From the NCBI GenBank assembly GCA_018377375.1, contig JAGZZN010000005.1:1-55093 (forward strand): 55,093 bases of DNA. Direction: 5' to 3'. A program made the position numbers and the translations under genes. The notes below the pieces were generated by a model, which had not been told where the DNA came from, made no database searches, and worked only from the letters and a program-made list of their open reading frames with translations. This DNA comes from Streptococcus parasanguinis. Its GTDB lineage: Bacteria; Bacillota; Bacilli; Lactobacillales; Streptococcaceae. This document shows positions 48,569 through 55,093 of the stretch, one piece after another (the stretch's first letter is position 1; each line of letters opens with the position of its first letter).

Positions 48569-49798
48569 ATGTCTACACACCCAATTCATGTTTTCTCAGA
48601 AATTGGAAAACTGAAAAAAGTTTGTTTGCACCGTCCTGGTAAAGAGTTGGAAAACTTGATGCCTGACTATCTTGAACGTCTTCTTTTTGATGATATTCCT
48701 TTCTTGGAAGATGCTCAAAAAGAACACGACGCATTTGCTGAAGCACTTCGTAATGAAGGAATCGAAGTACTTTATCTTGAAAAATTGGCAGCTGAGTCAT
48801 TGACTACTCCAGAAATTCGCGAACAATTTATCGAAGAATACCTTGATGAAGCGAACATTCGTGGACGCCAAACTAAAAACGCTATTCGCGAAATCCTTCG
48901 TGGTATTAAAGACAACCAAGAATTGGTTGAAAAAACAATGGCTGGTTTCCAAAAAGCTGAGCTTCCAGAAATTCCTGAAGCTGACAAAGGCTTGACAGAC
49001 CTTGTTGAATCTGACTATCCATTTGCGATTGATCCAATGCCAAACTTGTACTTCACACGTGACCCATTTGCTACAATTGGGAATGCAGTATCATTGAACC
49101 ACATGTATGCTGATACACGTAACCGTGAAACTTTGTATGGTAAATATATCTTCAAATATCACCCAGTATATGGTGGTAATGTAGAATTGGTATACAACCG
49201 TGAAGAAGACACTCGTATCGAAGGTGGGGACGAATTAGTCCTTTCTAAAGATGTCTTGGCAGTTGGTATCTCACAACGTACAGATGCTGCATCAATTGAA
49301 AAATTGTTGGTAAACATCTTCAAGAAGAACGTTGGCTTCAAGAAAGTCTTGGCCTTCGAATTTGCGAACAACCGTAAATTCATGCACTTGGATACAGTAT
49401 TCACAATGGTGGACTACGATAAATTCACCATCCACCCAGAAATCCAAGGCAACCTTCGCGTCTTCTCTGTAACATATGAAAATGAAGCATTGAAGATTGT
49501 TGAAGAAAAAGGTGATTTGGCTGAATTACTTGCTGAAAACCTTGGTGTTGAAAAAGTTACATTGATCCCTTGTGGTGATGGCAATGTGGTTGCAGCTGCT
49601 CGTGAACAATGGAACGACGGATCAAATACTCTTACAATCGCACCTGGTGTGGTAGTTGTATACGATCGTAACACAGTCACAAACAAGAAATTAGAAGAAT
49701 ACGGACTTCGTTTGATTAAGATCCGCGGAAGTGAATTGGTTCGCGGTCGTGGTGGACCTCGTTGTATGTCAATGCCATTTGAACGTGAAGAAATCTAA
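48569..49798 (+). CDS. arcA: Arginine deiminase
   Basis: 409 aa. Marks: the N-terminal VCLHRPGKELENL, the substrate-binding FTRDPFA (about residue 168), GGDELV, HLDTVFTMVD (catalytic His/Asp about 275) and the C-terminal catalytic Cys in RGGPRCMSMPF. It converts arginine to citrulline and ammonia, the first step of the pathway that yields ATP and raises pH. It leads arcA-arcB-arcC-arcD-peptidase. AAAGGAGG precedes the ATG. Codon use is strongly biased, in keeping with high expression. Confidence 0.98.
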   Translation: MSTHPIHVFSEIGKLKKVCLHRPGKELENLMPDYLERLLFDDIPFLEDAQKEHDAFAEALRNEGIEVLYLEKLAAESLTTPEIREQFIEEYLDEANIRGRQTKNAIREILRGIKDNQELVEKTMAGFQKAELPEIPEADKGLTDLVESDYPFAIDPMPNLYFTRDPFATIGNAVSLNHMYADTRNRETLYGKYIFKYHPVYGGNVELVYNREEDTRIEGGDELVLSKDVLAVGISQRTDAASIEKLLVNIFKKNVGFKKVLAFEFANNRKFMHLDTVFTMVDYDKFTIHPEIQGNLRVFSVTYENEALKIVEEKGDLAELLAENLGVEKVTLIPCGDGNVVAAAREQWNDGSNTLTIAPGVVVVYDRNTVTNKKLEEYGLRLIKIRGSELVRGRGGPRCMSMPFEREEI

Positions 49799-49810
49799 TA
49801 GAGAAGACCG

Positions 49811-49845
49811 AGAGCTGGTCTTTGAGGATCAGCTCTTTCTTCTTA
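49811..49845 (+). promoter_or_regulatory. Hairpin in the arcA-arcB gap
   Basis: AGAGCTGGTC / GATCAGCTCT (one mismatch) around a 6-nt loop, followed by a pyrimidine-rich TTCTTCTT. A weak terminator or mRNA processing/stability site between arcA and arcB. Confidence 0.6.
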
Positions 49846-49881
49846 CTGATCAATCTAGAAAGAAAATAGGAGACAAATAGA

Positions 49882-50898
49882 ATGACAAATTCAGTGTTCC
49901 AAGGACGTAGCTTCTTGGCAGAAAAAGACTTTACACGTGCAGAGTTAGAGTACCTTATCGGACTTTCAGCTCACTTGAAAGACCTTAAAAAACGCAACAT
50001 TGAACACCACTATCTTGCTGGTAAAAACATTGCGCTTTTGTTTGAAAAAACTTCAACTCGTACTCGTGCTGCCTTCACAACAGCAGCTATCGACCTTGGT
50101 GCTCACCCAGAATACCTAGGTGCAAACGACATCCAACTTGGTAAAAAAGAATCTACAGAAGATACTGCTAAAGTTCTTGGACGTATGTTTGACGGTATTG
50201 AATTCCGTGGTTTCAGCCAACGTATGGTTGAAGAATTGGCTGAATTCTCAGGTGTTCCAGTATGGAATGGTTTGACTGACGAATGGCACCCAACTCAAAT
50301 GCTTGCAGACTACTTGACAGTTCAAGAAAACTTTGGACGTTTGGAAGGTTTGACACTTGTATACTGTGGTGATGGACGTAACAACGTTGCGAACAGCCTT
50401 CTTGTAACAGGTGCTATCCTTGGTGTGAACGTACACATCTTCTCACCAAAAGAACTCTTCCCAGAAAAAGAAATCGTTGAATTGGCAGAAGGATTTGCAA
50501 AAGAAAGTGGCGCTCATATCTTGATCACTGAAGATGCCGATGAAGCTGTGAAAGGTGCAGACGTACTTTACACTGACGTTTGGGTATCTATGGGTGAAGA
50601 AGACAAATTTGCAGAACGTGTTGCCCTTTTGAAACCTTACCAAGTAAACATGGATTTGATTAAGAAAGCTGATAACGAAGACTTAATCTTCTTGCACTGC
50701 TTGCCAGCCTTCCACGATACAAATACTGTTTACGGTAAAGATGTTGCTGAAAAATTCGGCGTAGAAGAAATGGAAGTTACTGACGAAGTGTTCCGCAGCA
50801 AATATGCTCGTCACTTTGACCAAGCTGAAAACCGTATGCACACCATCAAAGCGGTTATGGCAGCTACTCTTGGTAACTTGTACATTCCAAAAGTTTAA
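49882..50898 (+). CDS. arcB: Catabolic ornithine carbamoyltransferase
   Basis: 338 aa. Carbamoyl-phosphate-binding S-T-R-T in FEKTSTRTRAAF (about residues 53-64), HPTQMLADYLT (about 135-145), the DGRNNVANSL loop, and HCLPAFHD with the ornithine-site Cys. It cleaves citrulline phosphorolytically to ornithine and carbamoyl phosphate. The GGAG RBS precedes ATG 49882. The next gap carries a strong terminator-like hairpin. Confidence 0.98.
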   Translation: MTNSVFQGRSFLAEKDFTRAELEYLIGLSAHLKDLKKRNIEHHYLAGKNIALLFEKTSTRTRAAFTTAAIDLGAHPEYLGANDIQLGKKESTEDTAKVLGRMFDGIEFRGFSQRMVEELAEFSGVPVWNGLTDEWHPTQMLADYLTVQENFGRLEGLTLVYCGDGRNNVANSLLVTGAILGVNVHIFSPKELFPEKEIVELAEGFAKESGAHILITEDADEAVKGADVLYTDVWVSMGEEDKFAERVALLKPYQVNMDLIKKADNEDLIFLHCLPAFHDTNTVYGKDVAEKFGVEEMEVTDEVFRSKYARHFDQAENRMHTIKAVMAATLGNLYIPKV

Positions 50899-50927
50899 GA
50901 CTTTATAACCGTATACCAACAGCTATA

Positions 50928-50966
50928 GGGGCTGGACTGCTAGCTTTAGTCCTGCCCCTATTTTTT
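50928..50966 (+). terminator. Intra-operon terminator between arcB and arcC
   Basis: GGGGC(T)GGACT / AGTCC(T)GCCCC stem, 10 bp with one T-T mismatch, loop GCTAGCTTT, then TATTTTTT. It is stronger than most gene-end terminators here, yet arcC follows 17 nt later. Confidence 0.8.
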
Positions 50967-50983
50967 ATAGAAAGGGAAAATTT

Positions 50984-51928
50984 ATGTCAAGAAAAATCGT
51001 CGTTGCTTTGGGAGGAAATGCTATTCTCTCATCTGATCCTTCTGCTCAAGCTCAACAAGAAGCACTTGTAGAAACAGCAAAACACTTAGTCAAATTAATC
51101 AAAAACGGGGATGACTTGATCATCACTCACGGAAATGGTCCTCAAGTAGGGAACCTCTTGCTCCAACACTTGGCAGCAAACTCTGAAAAAAACCCTGCTT
51201 TCCCACTTGATTCATTAGTTGCTATGACCGAAGGAAGTATTGGCTACTGGCTTCAAAATGCTCTTCAAAATGCTCTTCATGAAGAAGGAATTGAAAAAGA
51301 TGTGGCTTCTGTTGTGACACAAGTCGTTGTTGATAAGAACGACCCAGCTTTCGTTAACCTCAGCAAACCAATTGGCCCATTCTACTCAGAAGAAGAAGCA
51401 AAAGCAGAAGCTGAAAAATCAGGTGCAACTTTCAAAGAAGATGCTGGTCGTGGCTGGCGTAAAGTCGTGGCTTCACCAAAACCAGTGGATATCAAAGAAA
51501 TCAATACCATCCGTACTTTGTTGAACGACGGTCAAGTCGTTGTGGCAGCCGGTGGTGGCGGTATCCCAGTTGTGAAAGAAGCAGATGGTAGCCTATCTGG
51601 TGTTGAAGCTGTCATCGATAAAGACTTCGCCTCTCAACGTTTGGCTGAATTAGTAGAAGCAGACCTCTTCATCGTTTTGACTGGTGTCGATTATGTCTTT
51701 GTGAACTACAACAAACCAGACCAAGCAAAATTGGAACATGTCAATGTAGCTCAATTGGAAGAATACATCAAACAAGACCAATTTGCACCAGGAAGCATGC
51801 TTCCTAAAGTGGAAGCTGCCATTGCCTTTGTCAATGGTCGCCCAGAAGGAAAAGCAGTTATTACATCACTTGAAAACCTGGGAGCTTTGATTGAGTCTGA
51901 AAGTGGAACAATCATCCAAAAAGACTAA
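50984..51928 (+). CDS. arcC: Carbamate kinase
   Basis: 314 aa. N-terminal VVALGGNAILS with the GGN motif (about residues 7-16), ITHGNGPQVGNLLL (about 46-59), AAGGGGIPVV (about 190-205) and IDKDFASQRLAELV are all kinase-core motifs. It transfers phosphate from carbamoyl phosphate to ADP, the ATP-producing step of the pathway. AAAGGG precedes the ATG. Confidence 0.98.
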   Translation: MSRKIVVALGGNAILSSDPSAQAQQEALVETAKHLVKLIKNGDDLIITHGNGPQVGNLLLQHLAANSEKNPAFPLDSLVAMTEGSIGYWLQNALQNALHEEGIEKDVASVVTQVVVDKNDPAFVNLSKPIGPFYSEEEAKAEAEKSGATFKEDAGRGWRKVVASPKPVDIKEINTIRTLLNDGQVVVAAGGGGIPVVKEADGSLSGVEAVIDKDFASQRLAELVEADLFIVLTGVDYVFVNYNKPDQAKLEHVNVAQLEEYIKQDQFAPGSMLPKVEAAIAFVNGRPEGKAVITSLENLGALIESESGTIIQKD

Positions 51929-51992
51929 TGAAAAATTAGGAAAAAACTAGTATTTTAAAGCTTATTGTGATAGAATAAATCTATAGGTAAGC

Positions 51993-52017
51993 GTTTTACA
52001 AGATGCTCTTGTAAAAC
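51993..52017 (+). promoter_or_regulatory. Perfect hairpin before arcD
   Basis: GTTTTACAAGA-tgc-TCTTGTAAAAC, an 11-bp perfect stem with a 3-nt loop and no T tract, 36 nt before arcD. A TAGAAT (51971-51976) upstream could be a weak -10. Candidate mRNA stabiliser or processing site, or an operator. Confidence 0.65.
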
Positions 52018-52052
52018 ATCACTCACACTTTGTTGCGTTAGGAGGAAGACAA

Positions 52053-53567
52053 ATGAGTGAAAAAGCTAAAAAAGGGTTTAAGATGCCTTCATCTTATACC
52101 GTATTGTTGATCATCATTGCTATTATGGCAGTGTTGACTTGGATTATCCCAGCTGGAGCTTTTGTGGATGGTGTTTATAAGTCACAACCGCAAAATCCTC
52201 AAGGGATTTGGGATGTCTTGATGGCTCCTATTCGTGCCATGCTAGGAACAACACCTGAAAAAGGTTCGTTGATTAAAGAAACTAGTGCGGCGATTGATGT
52301 AGCCTTCTTCATCTTAATGGTCGGTGGTTTCCTTGGTGTTGTCAATGAAACTGGTATGCTAGACACTGGTATTGCTTCCATCGTGAAGAAATACAAAGGT
52401 CGCGAAAAAATGTTGATTTTGGTTCTTATGCCTTTGTTTGCTCTTGGTGGTACAACGTATGGTATGGGTGAAGAAACCATGGCCTTCTATCCGCTCCTTG
52501 TGCCAGTTATGATGGCCGTTGGATTTGATAGTTTGACTGGGGTAGCCATTATCTTGCTCGGTTCACAGATTGGATGTTTGGCATCTACCTTGAACCCATT
52601 TGCAACAGGTATCGCATCTTCAACTGCAGGTGTTGGTCTTGGTGAAGGTATCATCCTTCGTTTGATTTTCTGGGTTGTCTTAACTGGTCTTAGCACTTGG
52701 TTTGTTTACAAGTATGCAGATAAGATCCAAAAAGACCCAACCAAATCTCTCACCTATGCAACTCGTGAAGAAGATATGAAATTCTTCAATGTTGGTGAAG
52801 ATGATGAAAATGTTAATTCAACTCTTTCAAAGAAACAAAAACAAGTCTTTGTACTCTTTGTTTTGACCTTTGTCTTGATGGTCTTGAGTTTCATTCCTTG
52901 GAATGATCTCCATGTTACTATTTTCAGTGACTTTAACACTTGGTTAACAGGCCTTCCAGTAGTTGGTAAGATTGTTGGTACTTCAACTCAAGCTCTCGGT
53001 TCATGGTACTTCCCTGAAGGAGCAATGCTCTTTGCCTTTATGGGTATTTTAATCGGTATCGTTTACGGATTGAAAGAAGATAAAATTATTTCATCCTTTA
53101 TGAATGGTGCAGCTGACCTCTTGAGTGTTGCCCTTATCGTAGCAATCGCTCGTGGTATCCAAGTCATCATGAACAACGGTATGATCACTGATACTATCTT
53201 GAACTGGGGTAAAGAAGGACTCAGTGGACTTTCATCTCAAGTTTTCATCGTCTTGACTTACATTTTCTATTTGCCAATGTCATTCTTGATCCCATCATCA
53301 TCTGGTCTTGCCAGCGCGACAATGGGTATCATGGCTCCTCTTGGAGAATTCGTACATGTACGTCCTAGCTTGATCATCACTGCCTATCAATCAGCATCTG
53401 GTGTCTTGAACTTGATCGCACCAACTTCTGGTATTGTAATGGGAGCTCTTGCTCTTGGACGCATCAACATTGCTACTTGGTGGAAATTCATGGCAAAACT
53501 TGTCGTTGCTATCATTGTAGTAACAATTATTCTCCTTCTTCTTGGAACCTTCGTTCCATTCCTATAA
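52053..53567 (+). CDS. arcD: Arginine/ornithine antiporter, YfcC-type
   Basis: 504 aa with about 12 TM helices. Family marks include the N-terminal MPSSYTVLLIIIAIMAVLTWIIPAGAF, the central GGTTYGMGEETMAFYPLLVP (about residues 130-150), LNPFATGIASSTAGVGLGEG, and the C-terminal SFLIPSSSGLASATMGIMAPL. This is the YfcC/DcuC-related basic amino-acid exchanger, not the APC-type ArcD of Pseudomonas. It brings in arginine in exchange for ornithine. AGGAGG lies 7 nt before the ATG. Confidence 0.93.
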   Translation: MSEKAKKGFKMPSSYTVLLIIIAIMAVLTWIIPAGAFVDGVYKSQPQNPQGIWDVLMAPIRAMLGTTPEKGSLIKETSAAIDVAFFILMVGGFLGVVNETGMLDTGIASIVKKYKGREKMLILVLMPLFALGGTTYGMGEETMAFYPLLVPVMMAVGFDSLTGVAIILLGSQIGCLASTLNPFATGIASSTAGVGLGEGIILRLIFWVVLTGLSTWFVYKYADKIQKDPTKSLTYATREEDMKFFNVGEDDENVNSTLSKKQKQVFVLFVLTFVLMVLSFIPWNDLHVTIFSDFNTWLTGLPVVGKIVGTSTQALGSWYFPEGAMLFAFMGILIGIVYGLKEDKIISSFMNGAADLLSVALIVAIARGIQVIMNNGMITDTILNWGKEGLSGLSSQVFIVLTYIFYLPMSFLIPSSSGLASATMGIMAPLGEFVHVRPSLIITAYQSASGVLNLIAPTSGIVMGALALGRINIATWWKFMAKLVVAIIVVTIILLLLGTFVPFL

Positions 53568-53586
53568 GAAGTGAGTGAGGTGTTTC

Positions 53587-54921
53587 ATGAAAAATAGAAT
53601 AAAGAACGATGTAAAAGAGCAGTTTTTAAACTCGCTTCAAACCATCATTTCTTACCCCTCAGTATTAAACGAAGGGGAAAATGGAACACCGTTTGGACAA
53701 GCTATCCAAGATGTCCTAGAAAAAACCTTAGAGCTTGCTCGAAAATTAGGTTTTCAAACATATATAGATCCTGAAGGATACTATGGATATGCAGAGATCG
53801 GTCAGGGGGAAGAACTCCTGGCCGTTCTTTGTCACTTGGATGTTGTTCCAGCCGGTGATCTAAAAGATTGGCAAACGCCACCTTTTGAAGCGACCATTGT
53901 CGGTGATTATTTAGTAGGTCGTGGTGTGCAGGATGATAAGGGGCCGTCCCTCGCTGCCCTCTATGCAGTTAAGAGTTTGTTGGATGATGGCATCCAGTTT
54001 ACCAAACGAATCCGCTTTATCTTTGGGACGGATGAAGAAACCTTGTGGCGCTGTATGAACCGCTACAACCAAATCGAAGAGCAAGCAGATCTTGGATTTG
54101 CACCGGATTCCTCTTTCCCATTAACCTATGCTGAAAAAGGCTTATTACAAGTGAAATTGCATGGTCCAGGTTGGGATGATCTTCCCTTACAGGCTGGACA
54201 GGCCCTCAATGTTGTTCCAGACAAGGCGACCTATGCTGGTCATCGTTTGGAAGAGTTGCTTCCTGTTTTGGATCAAAGTGGTGTTCAGTATAGCCAAACA
54301 GAAGATTCTGTAACTGTTTTGGGTGTTTCCAAGCACTCTAAAGATGCAGCTGAAGGAGTGAATGCTATTGTCGGTTTAGCGGAAAGTTTATCCCTCATCC
54401 AACCCCATCCAGCTTTGCTCTTTATCGCAGATGCAGTTGGTGAGGATGCAACTGGTGAGGCTCTATTTGGCCCTATTTCAGATGAACCAAGTGGCGATCT
54501 TTCCTTTAATCTTGCGACCCTTGTGATCGATCAAGAACAATCGGAAATCGGGATTGATATCCGGATCCCCGTCTTAGCAGATAAGGAGGCCTTAGTAGCT
54601 CGTTTGCGAGAAATTGCAGCTAGTTATCAGTTGGAATATGAAGAGTTTGATTATCTGGCTCCTTTATATGTTCCTTTGGATAGTCCTTTAGTCAGCTCTT
54701 TGATGGCCGTTTATCAGGAAGAAACTGGTGATAAGACACCAGCTATGTCTTCTGGTGGTGCGACATTTGCGCGGACCATGGAAAATTGTGTTGCCTTTGG
54801 GGCTCTTTTCCCAGGTGCAGAACAGACCGAGCACCAAGCCAATGAACGTGCAAAAATTGACGATCTCTACGCTGCGATGGAGATCTATCGAGAAGCCATT
54901 CAACGCTTAGCTACCATATAA
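53587..54921 (+). CDS. M20-family dipeptidase of the arc operon (Sapep/PepV-like)
   Basis: 444 aa from ATG 53587, preceded by GTGAGG; four residues could be added from an upstream in-frame ATG. It has metal-site motifs LCHLDVVPAGD (His, Asp about residues 80-90), GRGVQDDKGP (bridging Asp about 115), and FGTDEETLWRC with the catalytic Glu pair. The C-terminal SSGGATFARTMENC and EQTEHQANE give the last ligand. It probably releases arginine from peptides to feed the deiminase route. It occupies the arcT position of oral streptococci. It is 19 nt after arcD, and element A follows. Confidence 0.88.
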   Translation: MKNRIKNDVKEQFLNSLQTIISYPSVLNEGENGTPFGQAIQDVLEKTLELARKLGFQTYIDPEGYYGYAEIGQGEELLAVLCHLDVVPAGDLKDWQTPPFEATIVGDYLVGRGVQDDKGPSLAALYAVKSLLDDGIQFTKRIRFIFGTDEETLWRCMNRYNQIEEQADLGFAPDSSFPLTYAEKGLLQVKLHGPGWDDLPLQAGQALNVVPDKATYAGHRLEELLPVLDQSGVQYSQTEDSVTVLGVSKHSKDAAEGVNAIVGLAESLSLIQPHPALLFIADAVGEDATGEALFGPISDEPSGDLSFNLATLVIDQEQSEIGIDIRIPVLADKEALVARLREIAASYQLEYEEFDYLAPLYVPLDSPLVSSLMAVYQEETGDKTPAMSSGGATFARTMENCVAFGALFPGAEQTEHQANERAKIDDLYAAMEIYREAIQRLATI

Positions 54922-54925
54922 AAAA

Positions 54926-55093
54926 GAGGCTGGGACAAAAGTCCTAGCCTCTCAATTATTTTTGGATTGTCGAGCAAGACGCAGTGGTTGAGTTGGCTCT
55001 ACTACGCTGATTTCATCAGCTTTTACAGCCCTACTCAACTGTGCGGAGGTGGGACGACGAAATCGAATTCTAACGAATTACCGATTTCTGTCC
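54926..55093 (+). repeat. Element A, copy 4 (runs off window end)
   Basis: It starts 4 nt after the dipeptidase stop with GAGGCTGGGAC-aaaa-GTCCTAGCCTC, serving as the operon's terminator. The central ACTCAAC stem and GCTGAT/ATCAGC palindrome follow, then the last hairpin up to CCGATTTCTGTCC, where the window stops. It is nearly identical to copies 2 and 3 in the shared parts. Confidence 0.88.

Noticed and set aside
1..55093. Prophage, integrative element or CRISPR array
   Set aside because: No integrase, capsid, transposase, relaxase or regularly spaced repeat was found; the accessory patches lack mobility genes.

Overview
The window is a chromosomal segment of a low-GC Gram-positive bacterium, almost certainly a viridans Streptococcus of the mitis/sanguinis type (the S. 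parasanguinis/australis neighbourhood is my best guess, from gene content only). The evidence is the streptococcal gene orders glmU-nudF-macP-mtnN, pbp2B-recR-ddl-murF and comEA-comEC, plus an arcABCD-peptidase operon behind a Crp/Fnr regulator. Most genes are on the + strand. Three short blocks run on the minus strand (14342-16331, 34902-35901 and 35982-38321).

Layout. 148-2571: amino-acid permease, then a DUF2829 (Tad2-like) protein overlapping an SDR dehydrogenase. 2673-4821: an AT-rich accessory patch with a decayed SUKH/SMI1-like gene and a two-gene MacB-type ABC exporter. 4921-7463: a tight four-gene operon (Nudix, GNAT, a stand-alone PEP-synthase-like TIM barrel lacking its catalytic Cys, ASCH). 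7842-10840: glmU-nudF-macP-mtnN, serving UDP-GlcNAc supply, PBP2a activation and MTA/SAH recycling. 11003-13860: endonuclease III and an oligopeptide-binding lipoprotein. 13902-14316: a graveyard where a repeat abuts the 3' half of a PaaI thioesterase gene, followed by the last 20 codons of a second nth. 14342-17548: XRE membrane regulator, VOC protein, exoA, and the DUF3290-DUF421 membrane pair. 17970-23998: cell-wall and recombination cluster pbp2B-recR-ddl-(repeat)-murF-Nudix. 24029-28120: three tandem YwaF-type membrane proteins, then a DUF2207 protein. 28306-33640: prfC, a PH-domain protein, a CorA-type transporter and a DEAD-box helicase behind a roughly 300-nt structured leader. 33741-39243: small ORF, aldose-epimerase homologue, GIY-YIG protein, TrmN6-like methyltransferase, P-type ATPase, plsC. 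39310-44635: comEA-comEC, DUF805, holA, sodA. 44846-48334: HerA-like ATPase, exported serine hydrolase with an apparently leaderless mRNA, Fnr-like regulator. 48569-54921: arginine deiminase operon arcA-arcB-arcC-arcD-M20 dipeptidase, with a perfect catabolite (cre) site at the promoter and hairpins in three of its intergenic gaps.

Two families of structured intergenic repeats run through the window. Element A (four copies: 1-100, 13902-14030, 21763-21931, 54926-55093) is tripartite, and its outer hairpin can act as a terminator. Element B (7585-7717 and, inverted, 17605-17738) is a roughly 133-bp multi-branched palindrome whose two copies differ by paired changes that keep the stems. No rRNA, tRNA, CRISPR array, prophage or transposase gene was seen. 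The observations most worth follow-up are element B covariation, the helicase leader with a terminator 15 nt before a TTG start, the Cys-less PEP-synthase-like protein and its operon, the chromosomal Tad2-like gene, and the nth/thioesterase remnants at a repeat boundary.
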